41,600 nt of DNA from a virus (IMGVR_UViG_3300031787_000278:1-41600); one strand, 5' to 3'. Counted from the first letter of the stretch, positions 16,721 through 26,251 are shown. A program made the numbers and translations. The notes: a model not told the origin generated them from the letters alone.

Positions 16721-19523
16721 TATCCCAACTGCCTTGTCGAACTATCTTCAAACTCACCAAGGACTAATTCAACAATTGGTCGTTGATGTGATGTGGGACG
16801 ATGAATGGGTCCGCTATGACAATGATCTTATCGAACTTGGTGAAGTCACTCAACAAGTAACACAGTTCGATAAGACCATCGGTTCAGTATCAGTAACCAT
16901 TATCGCCGAAGGTTTGGACGAAATCCATTACCACAAAGTGCCTGCACGAATTGTTTTCGTGCTTGTTGATACTGGCGAGTTGTTATTTGAAGAAGCAGAA
17001 CTTGTCCTGTTCGAGGGCCAAGTATCATCGCCTTTTGAAATCAAAGACAACAAGCGAGTATCATTCGACATTGTTAGCGAAATCGAAACGATGGAGCTTG
17101 GTTTCTCACCTGACGAGGGCCAACTCGATTTTGTTCCGCGTGAGTTTGCTGACGTTGTATGGCCGCTTGGGTTTGGCTTCATCCAGAAGGCTCCAGCCGT
17201 AAAGGTCAAAGATGCACAGTCTATGATACTGTCCACCAATTTGACTTTGGCTGATCCATCGCTACCGCAAAAGATTGCTGCTGCGTTGGAAGGCTTCTAC
17301 TACGCGATGTACATGTGCCGCTTCTGGCTATCAACTATCCAACTCAATGAGGATAAGGTTGATAATCTTGGAGCAGAGGTCAAGGTATTCTTTCAAGCAT
17401 ACCGTATCAATGTTGTTGAAGTGCAAAACGCAATCAACGACCTCCAACTCAAAACAAATTTACACCAGCAAGACCCCAACAATGTATTCCGCAAGGCGGA
17501 TATGATAACCGCAGAAATCTTTCTGCAAAACACTATCAATACAGCCAATGCAGCCCTAGCTGCTCTTTACACTAAGCTGAACCGTCTCAACCTGCTCATT
17601 GAAAAGAATCGGTACAAACGAGGAGCAACGACTAAGTTTCTTGATGCCTACATGGAAGCAAAGGAAGCTGCCGCTGGGTATCATGAACTGGTTCTCATGT
17701 ATTGCCAACAGTTGCAGTATCAAGACGGACACCAACTCGTTGAGAACAGCGACGACTTCGAGCAGAACGTAGAGTTCGATTTCTTTATCAAAAACGTAAA
17801 GTTTCGCGGTTATGTAGATGGTCGGGACCTCTACATCTCGGAAGGCCCACTCAATACTTACGAGAACGTTCCACTCGACCCATGGACTCCAGATGATGAA
17901 GCAATCTGCGAGCCTGAAAATGAATCCATGAATATGTTCCGTTGCAGCACTAACCTGACCAACCAATATGTATTGGTTAAGGATGTGTATGACGAGTATC
18001 ATATTATCGGAATCACAGGTCAAATTGATAACAAAGTCTACTTTGACCTTGTGCGTTGGGAACAGGATCGCGTCGGCCGGGCCGAACGGTATGATATTGA
18101 TACCGTTGTTGGAACCTTGGTCGAGATGCCCGTAGCCGCTGTCGCTATGAACGCTTTCCCGCCCAATACTATCTTCTCTGGATCGTTCGACCCACAGAAA
18201 TGGAACCGTAAAGAGACTGCGCGGTACCTCCAACTTATCAGCGGACTCACCAATCCAACGCCAGAAGAAAAAGCAACAATGGCGTGGATCGCATGGCTGG
18301 AGCCGTGGGACGCTGTTGATGAAGCAAATCTCTTGATCCAAGTGCCCACTATCCGGGATACTTACACCTTGGTTGGACCTGACATTGCCGAGATTATCGC
18401 CACTAGCGGTATGATGCGGGCAGAATGGTTGGCCAATTATCCTGTGCCCTATGAGGAGATACAGTCGAATTTGTTCTGGCAAGCCGAACCTGGAAGCACA
18501 GTTGTCCAAGGTAACACTTGCCGTATTTATATCGTTAACTGCGTCCCGTCTACAATCTACGGTGTATACGGTTACCGAACAAATAATAACGGCGAACGGT
18601 TCCTTGCTCCAATCCCAAGCCGGTACTATACAAAGCTGGAAAATCACAATCTTGGCTCTATGAACGTTTGTGCCTTGGTATTCAACCAAGAAGTACCCGG
18701 TTACGAAGACGAAGTATTTGTAACATACGAATCGAGCGTAGGACCACGTATCACTGATATTTTGATCTACTTGATTGAGAACTACACCGATAAGACTTGG
18801 GACGTCGAATCGTTCCAAAACCTTGAGGCCAAGTTTCAAGACAAGTACCCCGCCAACTTTGTTCTGTATGACCGTACAGACGTTCTCGAAGAAATGCAAC
18901 GTATCGCACGTGAGGCTCGTTGTCGCCTCTGGATGCGGGACGGCGTATTTTACATCAAGTACCTGTCCGAGCGACCTGTATCGGTTAAAACTATCACCGG
19001 TACAACCATCGTGTCCAACACAACTGTCAAGCAGATGAAGGATACGGAAGAAATCTACACCAAGTATACTGCGATCTGGAAGCCAGATTACTTGCCCGAT
19101 ACCCGCGAACGTAAGATCATTGTCCGCTACAACGTCAAACGGTACGGTATCCGGGAGTATCAAGAAGAATACCACATCTTCAACGAGTACGATTTGGTTC
19201 ATAAGTCTGCCACTTTCTGGGCCATTCGGCACGCAAATACGTTCAAACGGATACAAGTCGAGACAACAATCGACAATTTGGACCTTGAAATCAATGATTC
19301 AATCACGTACAAGGGCCAACTTTGCACTATCATTGGTTGGCAATACAGCAAAAATGGTCTCATTTTGACCTTAGAACTGCCAATTAGACTAGGCGAAACA
19401 GAAGAATACCCGTATTATTGGCCCAGTTCGCTGCCTGCCGATTACGAGTTCCCACCTGCAAACGACGATTATGCTGGTGGTTTCGGTCCTAATAGCAACG
19501 TAACAGGAACAATCCCATGCTAG
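16713..19523 (+). CDS. Large tail tip / hub protein
   Basis: 936 residues. The N-terminus (LIQQLVVDVMWDDEWVRYD, then VTQQVTQFDKTIGSVSVTI) has the strand pattern of a gp27-like hub barrel. A helical section follows at ~180-330, and the C-terminal third (VLEEMQRIAREARCRLWMRDG, then RKIIVRYNVKRYGIREYQ) matches the general form of phage tail-associated hub domains with a split barrel. It follows two minor tail proteins and precedes likely receptor-binding proteins, so it should form the central tip that contacts the tape measure. No peptidase or hydrolase motif is seen. Overlaps are 8 and 7 bases. Confidence 0.72.
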   Translation: MRSIPTALSNYLQTHQGLIQQLVVDVMWDDEWVRYDNDLIELGEVTQQVTQFDKTIGSVSVTIIAEGLDEIHYHKVPARIVFVLVDTGELLFEEAELVLFEGQVSSPFEIKDNKRVSFDIVSEIETMELGFSPDEGQLDFVPREFADVVWPLGFGFIQKAPAVKVKDAQSMILSTNLTLADPSLPQKIAAALEGFYYAMYMCRFWLSTIQLNEDKVDNLGAEVKVFFQAYRINVVEVQNAINDLQLKTNLHQQDPNNVFRKADMITAEIFLQNTINTANAALAALYTKLNRLNLLIEKNRYKRGATTKFLDAYMEAKEAAAGYHELVLMYCQQLQYQDGHQLVENSDDFEQNVEFDFFIKNVKFRGYVDGRDLYISEGPLNTYENVPLDPWTPDDEAICEPENESMNMFRCSTNLTNQYVLVKDVYDEYHIIGITGQIDNKVYFDLVRWEQDRVGRAERYDIDTVVGTLVEMPVAAVAMNAFPPNTIFSGSFDPQKWNRKETARYLQLISGLTNPTPEEKATMAWIAWLEPWDAVDEANLLIQVPTIRDTYTLVGPDIAEIIATSGMMRAEWLANYPVPYEEIQSNLFWQAEPGSTVVQGNTCRIYIVNCVPSTIYGVYGYRTNNNGERFLAPIPSRYYTKLENHNLGSMNVCALVFNQEVPGYEDEVFVTYESSVGPRITDILIYLIENYTDKTWDVESFQNLEAKFQDKYPANFVLYDRTDVLEEMQRIAREARCRLWMRDGVFYIKYLSERPVSVKTITGTTIVSNTTVKQMKDTEEIYTKYTAIWKPDYLPDTRERKIIVRYNVKRYGIREYQEEYHIFNEYDLVHKSATFWAIRHANTFKRIQVETTIDNLDLEINDSITYKGQLCTIIGWQYSKNGLILTLELPIRLGETEEYPYYWPSSLPADYEFPPANDDYAGGFGPNSNVTGTIPC

Positions 19524-20329
19524 ACAAAGGCAAGAAATACCTAAGCGATGCGGCTGATCCTCAACGTTTGCCAAGTCTTATCAATGTCGAACAGGATTAT
19601 TCTCCGGTACCAATCGGTGTTAAACGGCAATTCAAAGCCGATAAGCCACATTTGCGTCCTGATCTCAAGCAAGAACCGACTATCGATCCAATACCGGAAA
19701 CTATTTTCGGTGTCGTTCATACGATTGCGAACAACGTAATCACTATCATGGACCGCAATTTGGTTAAGCGGGACTGTCGATTGTTGTTCGATATACAAAG
19801 CAAGAAGTTCCGTATCGGACAAGAAGTTGCAGCCTTCCGGCCAAGTGAGGACGACGAATGGTTCATCGTAGGCGACAAGGCCCGTGATCCAATCAAACAA
19901 ATGACCTTCGAACTTACTGATCTATCCCCAATCACTTGGGCTAACGAAACAGACTTCGAGTATCCAATTGAAAACGAGATTGCTGAGATTGATGGCGTAG
20001 CGATCAATGTCCTTGAGACCGGTTACTATGATATCGAACTTGATATCAATCTCGAAGTCGAAACTACTGGAGCCGGTTGGACCGGTGTTGGCGTCGTAAC
20101 AATGACACAAGTTGCAGGGTCCGCTGGTTCCAATACAACTCAGTGTTCTTGGACGTATGATATTTACAACGCCAACACGAACGCCAAGGTTATTGGACCG
20201 ACGGGACTTGGAACATACCCATATAAGCGTCCCGCACTTGGAGCGTTGACCAAAGCGACGTACGGTCTTTGGCATGATACGTTGGGTCTTATCTGGTGCA
20301 ATGAAACTCTGGAGACAGAAGTATGTTAA
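19517..20329 (+). CDS. Tail tip-associated protein with C-terminal beta domain
   Basis: 270 residues. Residues ~60-120 look like a small OB-type barrel (TIFGVVHTIANNVITIMDRN, later FRIGQEVAAFRPSEDDEW). From ~145 onward the protein is strand-rich with GYYDIELDINLEVETTGAGW, reminiscent of a TNF-like or C1q-like jelly roll used by phage fibres for receptor contact. It follows the tail hub gene and overlaps both neighbours by 7 bases. A fibre or receptor-binding role is inferred. Cysteines are few and not arranged as a metal site. Confidence 0.55.
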   Translation: MLDKGKKYLSDAADPQRLPSLINVEQDYSPVPIGVKRQFKADKPHLRPDLKQEPTIDPIPETIFGVVHTIANNVITIMDRNLVKRDCRLLFDIQSKKFRIGQEVAAFRPSEDDEWFIVGDKARDPIKQMTFELTDLSPITWANETDFEYPIENEIAEIDGVAINVLETGYYDIELDINLEVETTGAGWTGVGVVTMTQVAGSAGSNTTQCSWTYDIYNANTNAKVIGPTGLGTYPYKRPALGALTKATYGLWHDTLGLIWCNETLETEVC

Positions 20330-20574
20330 AGGTCAAAGTCAACGGTGTGACCAAGAAAGAGGTCAATACCGATACTAATGTCAACAAATTCACCACCAGT
20401 ACGGCGAACAAGCCAAGCCAGAAAGTATCAATCCACGTATCAATGCGTATCTTTTTGCAAGCGGGAGACGCAATAACACTTGATACTGCGGACCTGTTTC
20501 CGACTGGTAATCAACTCAAAGCATCATCTGAGTCAGGACGTTTGACTGTAACAAAGGTGCCGATGTATGACTGA
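20323..20574 (+). CDS. Small beta-rich protein between tail genes, 83 aa
   Basis: 83 residues, starting MLKVKVNGVTKKEVNTDTNV and overlapping the upstream gene by 7 bases and the downstream gene by 8 bases. The central segment SQKVSIHVSMRIFLQAGDAI looks like two strands of a jelly roll. The segment could complete or cap the C-terminal domain of the preceding tail protein, because a split jelly roll would have this boundary. No known family is recognised. GTATC occurs three times in 25 bases (around 20423-20448), an example of the motif discussed in the findings. Confidence 0.5.
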   Translation: MLKVKVNGVTKKEVNTDTNVNKFTTSTANKPSQKVSIHVSMRIFLQAGDAITLDTADLFPTGNQLKASSESGRLTVTKVPMYD

Positions 20575-21505
20575 TAAATTCTTGGTGAAAGACACTGGCA
20601 AGTTCGCCCTTCGGAATAACAAGTTTCAAGTCAGCAACGAGTGTGAATGTTGTATCTATGATCCTTGCCCGGGCAGTACCACCGGCGACTTGCTAGATGA
20701 TTTCGATCCACCGTTCCATAATAGCGGCCTTCCAAACGGTTCGCACGAACTTGGTTTTGGTATTTATGCCGACTATGAAGGCTGGTCAAATCCTACAGGG
20801 CAGCAATGGCGTACGGCTGGTAAGATGCGACCATTGGCTAATTTATCTGTGGCTCCACTTTGGCCTCCTACAAAATACACCAATGGCAGTACGAAGTACG
20901 AAGATCATTTCGTTTATTCATTTGATATGGTGAATAACGATTATGAGTTCACGATTGATGCTTACATCCCTACGGGTTGCACACCTGTAGCCAATGGCGG
21001 CGTTCCTCCTGGAACCTCAACCACTGTTGGACCGATGTTGGCGTTCTATATGAACGGTCTGGACACAATGAACGCGTCTGCAATAGTTTTGCAATGGCTC
21101 AAAAATCCTGATGATGTTTGGGAACTCTGGAGAAGAGTATCATACCCGACAGCCATCAATACTTGGACCAATAACGATGTTGTAATTACTCCTGCAACCA
21201 GCCACGAACTCAAGATCAGAATGGAGATCGACGGGTCACGAACTTCAACATTCGTGAACGTGCGCACAAAACTATACGTTGATGGTGTTCTCCTTGCAAC
21301 ATCTTACTCTGCGTCTATTGCTAAGTTTCTTTTGTCTCCTCGGTGTCGAGGAGATTATATTTGCAGCCTTCGTGGTTGGGTCCGAGGAAATACTTGGGCC
21401 GCAGCTAACATTATTCCTTCTCAAATTATAGATCAAATACATAACAGCGATATCAGTAATGATGTTTACTTCAAAGATTTCTTCGTAGATGAGATACCGG
21501 CATGA
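20567..21505 (+). CDS. Putative tail fibre / receptor-binding protein
   Basis: 312 residues. A short N-terminal anchor (MTDKFLVKDTGKFALRNNKF) leads to a Cys-rich patch CECCIYDPC and a large beta domain. Segments such as HELKIRMEIDGSRTSTFVNV and VRTKLYVDGVLLATSY are typical of LamG/concanavalin-like lectin sandwiches, in which a 'YVDG..' hairpin recurs. It is the last large gene of the tail cluster, the usual place for receptor-binding proteins. A carbohydrate-binding function is inference from pattern only. The gene overlaps the next one by 4 bases. Confidence 0.55.
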   Translation: MTDKFLVKDTGKFALRNNKFQVSNECECCIYDPCPGSTTGDLLDDFDPPFHNSGLPNGSHELGFGIYADYEGWSNPTGQQWRTAGKMRPLANLSVAPLWPPTKYTNGSTKYEDHFVYSFDMVNNDYEFTIDAYIPTGCTPVANGGVPPGTSTTVGPMLAFYMNGLDTMNASAIVLQWLKNPDDVWELWRRVSYPTAINTWTNNDVVITPATSHELKIRMEIDGSRTSTFVNVRTKLYVDGVLLATSYSASIAKFLLSPRCRGDYICSLRGWVRGNTWAAANIIPSQIIDQIHNSDISNDVYFKDFFVDEIPA

Positions 21506-21786
21506 GCAAGCACCGTATCCACCAGATCATTACGTTCACGCGAGCTATCATTGCTCATATAAAAAGAGGGCAAGGTTACTTGCCCGAAGAACAAGTCCTT
21601 GCCCGCTTTGAGATTTGTAAAACTTGTGATCAATTCAGTGGCAAGAAGTGTAGAGCTTGTGGCTGCTGCCTTGATGCCAAGACCAAGTTCCTCAACAAGT
21701 TGTCTTACCCTCTGGAGGCATGTCCTCTGGGAAAATGGCCTGCAATAACTTCCGAAGATTCGGCTTCGGGTGATCAGCAGGTTTGA
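21502..21786 (+). CDS. Small Cys-rich zinc-binding protein (DUF6171-like)
   Basis: 94 residues, coupled by an ATGA overlap to the fibre gene. The core has the cysteine pattern C-x2-C ... C-x2-C-x-C-C ... C within FEICKTCDQFSGKKC, RACGCCLDAKTKF and YPLEACPLGKW. That order is shared by a family of small phage proteins near tail or lysis genes and is likely to bind zinc; the molecular role is unknown. The last 95 bases overlap, tail to tail, the convergent MazG-like gene on the other strand, so its final ~30 residues are constrained by two genes. Confidence 0.65.
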   Translation: MSKHRIHQIITFTRAIIAHIKRGQGYLPEEQVLARFEICKTCDQFSGKKCRACGCCLDAKTKFLNKLSYPLEACPLGKWPAITSEDSASGDQQV

Positions 21787-22102
21787 GCAACTTACCGTCC
21801 TCACGGAACTTGTATCCAGAAGCGAACTTCATGATGTTATTCAAATCGACTTCCATTTGGAACGGTTCGTCCGGCACACCCATGATACAAAGGATGTGAG
21901 TCGCGACGAATCGCACGTCACAGACGCCATCAACGATCTCAACAACGTCATTGTTTTTGAGAGCCTCGACGAGTTCCTTTGTTTCTTCCATGATAAGATC
22001 GGCCAACAAGTTCCGCACCTTATCCGTCATTTGGATATTATTGCTGGTATAGCCCATCATATCGGTGAACATTTGACACAGTTCGTAGTGCTTGCTGATC
22101 AT
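21692..22102 (-). CDS. MazG/HisE-like nucleotide pyrophosphohydrolase
   Basis: 136 residues. The helical core EETKELVEALKNNDVVEIVD followed by GVCDVRFVATHILCIMG carries the E-E-x2-E ... E-x2-D arrangement of all-alpha NTP pyrophosphohydrolases, in which the acidic residues bind Mg and hydrolyse nucleoside triphosphates to monophosphates. A conserved-looking tail with DLNNIMKFASGYKFREDG follows. It is the last gene of the leftward replication operon; its start overlaps the exonuclease stop by 3 bases in an ATGA arrangement. Its 3' end runs 95 bases into the oppositely transcribed Cys-rich gene. A nucleotide pool role is likely; substrate unknown. Confidence 0.72.
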   Translation of the reverse strand: MISKHYELCQMFTDMMGYTSNNIQMTDKVRNLLADLIMEETKELVEALKNNDVVEIVDGVCDVRFVATHILCIMGVPDEPFQMEVDLNNIMKFASGYKFREDGKLLKPADHPKPNLRKLLQAIFPEDMPPEGKTTC

Positions 22103-22749
22103 AGAGTTGGCAACCTTTTGTTGAGGGAGAAGTTTTCAATCATTTTCTTGTAGACCATTGCCGTGATACGTGCATCGTAGTACGCATCGTGCAATGATCC
22201 GTCGTCCACATCCAACCCAAGACGCTTGGCTACCGCTGATAACCGAATCGTGTGCGGGAAAGGAATAGACGAAGTATCAAAGTCTGCAATATCATTGATG
22301 CTGGATGCAAGGGCCATGCTGCAACGATACTGATGGAAGAAGTATTCTTCGAACAATTGTGTCCCGAACCAACGAAGCAAGAAGGCACGGTCAAAGACCC
22401 AGTTATGGGCCAATGGTGCAATTTTCTTACCTTGCGGTAGCTCAAGCCGTTCAATCCAGTTGCACACGATATCAAATGCCTTATCAGCAGGTATGCCGTG
22501 TTCAAGGATATCAAGCCACCGTTGACCGCCAATGGCTCGAATCGCTCCATCCTCAGCCATATCAGGCCGGTTCGGACGAATCAAGATATCAAGCGGCGTA
22601 ACGCCTGGCAACGGGTCTAGCGTTGCAGTGAGTGGCACGATAGCAATTTGTACCAACTCATGCACTTCGGGGTCAAGTCCCGTGGTTTCTACGTCAAGGG
22701 AACAAATTTGGTTCCCGTTGAGATGGATGAAAGTTCTTTTAACTGTCAT
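22099..22749 (-). CDS. DnaQ-like 3'-5' exonuclease
   Basis: 216 residues from the ATG complementary to 22747-22749, which overlaps the methyltransferase stop by 11 bases; a longer start would run over 100 bases into it. The DEDDh signature is visible: CSLDVETTGL (D19, E21), LAHNWVFDRAFLL in the middle and LHDAYYDARITAMVY near the C-terminus. These residues coordinate two metals for removal of 3' nucleotides from DNA or RNA. The polymerase encoded at 31942 has its own exonuclease domain, so this enzyme is more likely to trim or recycle DNA ends. It is co-transcribed with primase-helicase and methylase. Confidence 0.85.
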   Translation of the reverse strand: MTVKRTFIHLNGNQICSLDVETTGLDPEVHELVQIAIVPLTATLDPLPGVTPLDILIRPNRPDMAEDGAIRAIGGQRWLDILEHGIPADKAFDIVCNWIERLELPQGKKIAPLAHNWVFDRAFLLRWFGTQLFEEYFFHQYRCSMALASSINDIADFDTSSIPFPHTIRLSAVAKRLGLDVDDGSLHDAYYDARITAMVYKKMIENFSLNKRLPTL

Positions 22750-23569
22750 ATTTGATCCAAATACTCTCCGTATCAAGAGGTACTGCACCTGTAGGTGTAG
22801 ATGCGATCCGTACATTCCAGTTGTAACGTTCATTCCAAAACGAACAACTATCAATGTGAGGGCAAGGTCGATGCGATAGAATCACTCGTCCTTTGCACTC
22901 ACTTATCAATGATAACAACTTCTTATGTTCCTCCAGTCCCCACCCATGAGCGTACCCATCTTGACCTTCATCCAGATAAGGCGGGTCAAGATAGAGAACA
23001 GTATCAGGACTATCAAAGTCTTTGATACATTGGAAACAGTCAAGATTCTCAATGAGAAACGATTTGAAGCGGTGTGATACTGACTCAAATACTTTGAGAG
23101 CAGTATCAATCCGGTTCAAAGGCGTGGTCTGACGAGCAAACGTCGTACCGATTTGACTGAATGATACTCGAACATGGTAGAACCATTTGGCCGCACGGAC
23201 AATAGGATCAGTTTCCGTGACCCATTCTCGCCGTGCATTGGTCCATTCTTCACGGGACCAAGGGTGCATTTGGTTAATGTAGGCTTCGAGGTCGGATCGT
23301 CTGTCCCGTAAGACACGGTAAAAGTCAATCAGGCCACTGTTCCTATCATTGTAAATCTTCATTTTACAATCGGGAACGTTCAATGATACCACACCCGTTC
23401 CACCAAACACATCAACCCAAGTGCTTTTGGGTGTGATACCCAAGCGAGGGAGAATGTATGGTAGCGAGTCAACCTTTGATCCCGGAAACGAAATTGGTGC
23501 CTTTACTATCACCGTGCGTTCTGGTTCAGTATCAGTAACATCCATGAAAAGATTAAATAACTCGTTCAT
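22739..23569 (-). CDS. D12-class DNA N6-adenine methyltransferase (Dam-like)
   Basis: 276 residues with the alpha-type amino-methyltransferase order: an SAM-binding motif X FPGSK (28-32), motif I VDVFGGTG (52-59), IYNDRN (72-77), and catalytic motif IV DPPY (195-198), followed by VILSHRP. The product should transfer methyl groups to adenine N6. No endonuclease partner lies next to it, so it is an orphan enzyme that may shield phage DNA from host restriction or mark it for replication. Target sequence cannot be read from the protein; GATC sites are plentiful in the window. It overlaps the primase-helicase stop by 4 bases. Confidence 0.85.
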   Translation of the reverse strand: MNELFNLFMDVTDTEPERTVIVKAPISFPGSKVDSLPYILPRLGITPKSTWVDVFGGTGVVSLNVPDCKMKIYNDRNSGLIDFYRVLRDRRSDLEAYINQMHPWSREEWTNARREWVTETDPIVRAAKWFYHVRVSFSQIGTTFARQTTPLNRIDTALKVFESVSHRFKSFLIENLDCFQCIKDFDSPDTVLYLDPPYLDEGQDGYAHGWGLEEHKKLLSLISECKGRVILSHRPCPHIDSCSFWNERYNWNVRIASTPTGAVPLDTESIWIKYDS

Positions 23570-26241
23570 GCTATCCTCAAGTATTCATTGACACAGATCA
23601 ACGGTGCAGACGGTTCTGCATTTTGGTCAAAGGACATATTACCCCAACACCATGTAGCTCCCTTGGTCGAACGTCCTTTCACGAACTGACTGGGCATGTG
23701 CTTTGATACTTTGGCCTTGGTCCACACGTAACGTTCAGCCGGTTCGAGCCACTCAAGATACTTGTTGTAGAAGTCCTCAAGTGTAACAGTTGACCCAGGA
23801 ACATGGTAACACTGTTCCCGAATGAACGCTTCAAGTCTCGTTTGATTCGCCTCTTGAGCCATCTGTTTATCAGCGGTCAACAAGGCTGGAAGCATCAAAC
23901 GCTCGGTTGATTCGGGCAACTTGAGTTGCATCAAAGCACCGAGGAAGTCTGGAGCTTCCATATCAAGCAGAGAAAAGAGCGTACGTTTCGGGATTTGTTG
24001 TTCCGGAGCGTTCTCAACATGTATCATAGTGATACGAGTATCACCCGGAAAGATTGGGCAGTACGTCCGACTGTTGCAACAATGCACCCAATGCGATGTG
24101 TTTGGGGCCGTATACGGCGTACAACGCTTGTGATGAATTGATAACGTCGGACTTGTGACCCAATCCTTGATTCGATTGTACGCATTTTTGTTATCTTGCA
24201 GGTTTCTTTCTTCGATTACGCACAAGATAGCTCCCTCAAGTTCGCCTGTAAACCCACCTGAGTTGGTCAATGCGTTCTCAGCGAACACAAAACCCGGCGA
24301 AAAGAGCGTATACAACGACTCATGGAACATACTTTTTCCCGTATTTTGGTTCTCACCATAGATGAAAAGATACGGTAACGGCTCAAACGGGAACTGAAAC
24401 ATTGATGCGATCCAACACATCAAGTAATCTTCGCCCGTCTTGACGCCATTTGTTCGGCACCATTCATTCTCATGAACGTATGCATCCACGCCTTTGCCGA
24501 CGTGTTGTAAGATACGTCGCCATGTTGGGAATGATAAATTCGGGTCCATCTTCGGTTTGTACTTGAGTTGCGGAGCCGATTTGTTCCACAATCGTCCACC
24601 GGGGTACTCAGGTTCAAAGGGCCGAACAACAAGTTTCCACGGTTTCAAAACAGAGGAGCCGATGATAGTTTTGACCTCCCCATCCTTGATCCCCATAGAC
24701 TCAAGAGCCGACTTAACGTGAACCATAGGTTCGTTGATCCAAGCTCCGTTTGAGGCAATAGACCAACCAGCATTTTGGCCTCCGTCAGTAACGATATGAC
24801 GAATGATATCATCGTAGTTACCGATTTCAACTTCCGTTTCAGAGCTACCTGTACGGGTATTAAGTTGAAAAACCTTGAGCCACATCTTACCTTTGTCGAG
24901 CCAACCTTGAATTGGTTGGTCCGTGGACTCACGCGGAATCTCAACAATCACTTTTCCGGGACTCTTTTTCGTATTGACCCGCCCGATCCGGTGCCGAAGT
25001 AGTGCGGGAATTGATACTTGCAGCCCTAGCCGCATAAAAGCATCGGCCAATTGTTGGGAGGTTGGGAAATTGTAGTTACCCTTTTCATCCTCCAATGATC
25101 CAAACATCGCTGCGACGGTCTGGAAATCGGCCTCACGATTGAAGAAACATCGTGTCCAACCCTTACCATCTTGTACCCATGATGCATGTTCTTCTACGCC
25201 AAGTGTGTAGCGTCGTACGCTCCATGCACCGTTACGCATCGGGTACGCGAAACAATTTTGTTCGTTCAAGTTTGTTGCTGGACTGTTCGTATCGAATACG
25301 CCTCGCATATCAAGGCTTTCGTGAGCCTCTTTCAAGTGTCTCGTATGCGTCACGAGCATGTGGGTATCAGCGTCCCACCAGAAAAACTTATCATTTTCAG
25401 CCATCCAAGCCAACAACTTACGGTGTTCTTGGTCGAGCGTGATATTCTGTTTCTGGTTTGCAAGCTCGTCAAAACGTGTCAACGATTCGTCTGTTGACAA
25501 CGGAGCATGACGTACACGCTTACGCTCACCTGTAACAACATCACAATGATCACGCCAGTTATCAGGGATATCATACAAAGGTTCTCCCTGCTTGATAATT
25601 GTGAATCCATCTTCGGCCTGCTTCCTTGCCCACACCCACATGTTACCGCCGCATACGTCCACCTTCGCTTGCAGGTCAATACCTGTTGTGCATGATAGTT
25701 TGGCGAGGATCGCACGGGCCAACGCTGCATGTTGCGTATGATTTGATACAATAGGCGACTCACCAATGAACACATACAAGTGCAAGCCGCGTCCAGACGT
25801 TGAACGTCGCAACGTTACCCACGGCACTTGTGTCACACGTTCACGCAACTCGGACAACTCACGTGTGTCCAACTTCTTTTGATGCTTGGAACTGTGTCCC
25901 ATGATAGCATCAAAGTCAAACGCTACCCACCGAGACTTGAGTTCTTTCCAGTCCCAGCCAGTCATACCGATTGCATCAAAGTGATCAACACTGAATGTCA
26001 AGTCGGGATTATCGTATGATGGACTGCTCTTGGCGTTGTGCGGAATACGGAAACTTTTCCAAGTAGTGATGCCATCCGAGTACCCAACCCAATTGATATT
26101 CTGGAACGTACCTTCAATACGCTCGCCACCGTCAGCAGCAACGTTTACTTGGCACTCCATTCCCGCATGATACAGAGATGCTAGGTCAGGGCGTGCCCGC
26201 ATCTCTAAGAATCGTTTGATAGCCTCAGTCCGAGTTGCCAT
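23566..26241 (-). CDS. Primase-helicase (PrimPol-like AEP plus SF3 helicase)
   Basis: 891 residues from the ATG at 26241, preceded by AAAGG 10 bases upstream; an upstream start adds 15 poor residues. An archaeo-eukaryotic primase-type domain is indicated by WVAFDFD (~109-115) and STSGRGLHLYVF (~135-150). After a middle region, an SF3/D5-type ATPase shows Walker A YGENQNTGKS (~628-637), Walker B ILCVIEERN (~675) and a later Asn/Arg sensor region. A winged-helix-like C-terminus follows. The enzyme should prime and unwind phage DNA. It begins the leftward operon facing the repeat-rich intergenic hub, and its start codon lies inside a GTATCATATCATGG element. Confidence 0.82.
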   Translation of the reverse strand: MATRTEAIKRFLEMRARPDLASLYHAGMECQVNVAADGGERIEGTFQNINWVGYSDGITTWKSFRIPHNAKSSPSYDNPDLTFSVDHFDAIGMTGWDWKELKSRWVAFDFDAIMGHSSKHQKKLDTRELSELRERVTQVPWVTLRRSTSGRGLHLYVFIGESPIVSNHTQHAALARAILAKLSCTTGIDLQAKVDVCGGNMWVWARKQAEDGFTIIKQGEPLYDIPDNWRDHCDVVTGERKRVRHAPLSTDESLTRFDELANQKQNITLDQEHRKLLAWMAENDKFFWWDADTHMLVTHTRHLKEAHESLDMRGVFDTNSPATNLNEQNCFAYPMRNGAWSVRRYTLGVEEHASWVQDGKGWTRCFFNREADFQTVAAMFGSLEDEKGNYNFPTSQQLADAFMRLGLQVSIPALLRHRIGRVNTKKSPGKVIVEIPRESTDQPIQGWLDKGKMWLKVFQLNTRTGSSETEVEIGNYDDIIRHIVTDGGQNAGWSIASNGAWINEPMVHVKSALESMGIKDGEVKTIIGSSVLKPWKLVVRPFEPEYPGGRLWNKSAPQLKYKPKMDPNLSFPTWRRILQHVGKGVDAYVHENEWCRTNGVKTGEDYLMCWIASMFQFPFEPLPYLFIYGENQNTGKSMFHESLYTLFSPGFVFAENALTNSGGFTGELEGAILCVIEERNLQDNKNAYNRIKDWVTSPTLSIHHKRCTPYTAPNTSHWVHCCNSRTYCPIFPGDTRITMIHVENAPEQQIPKRTLFSLLDMEAPDFLGALMQLKLPESTERLMLPALLTADKQMAQEANQTRLEAFIREQCYHVPGSTVTLEDFYNKYLEWLEPAERYVWTKAKVSKHMPSQFVKGRSTKGATWCWGNMSFDQNAEPSAPLICVNEYLRIA

Positions 26242-26251
26242 GATATGATAC
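26238..26251 (-). repeat. GTATCRTATCAT element at primase-helicase start
   Basis: On the minus strand the bases read GTATCATATCATGG, the last ATG being the start codon of the primase-helicase. Four further copies lie at 26652, 26749, 38403 and 38500 on the plus strand. Placement over a ribosome entry region allows an operator or a translational role. Confidence 0.5.

Noticed and set aside
17556-19256. 566-codon open frame on the minus strand
   Set aside because: It lies fully antisense to the tail hub gene, shows no family-like motif, lacks a good start signal and has the mirror-image codon pattern of the plus gene.
21752-21769. CCGAAG/CTTCGG hairpin as a bidirectional terminator
   Set aside because: The 6-base stem is not followed by a T run on either strand and lies inside two coding regions.
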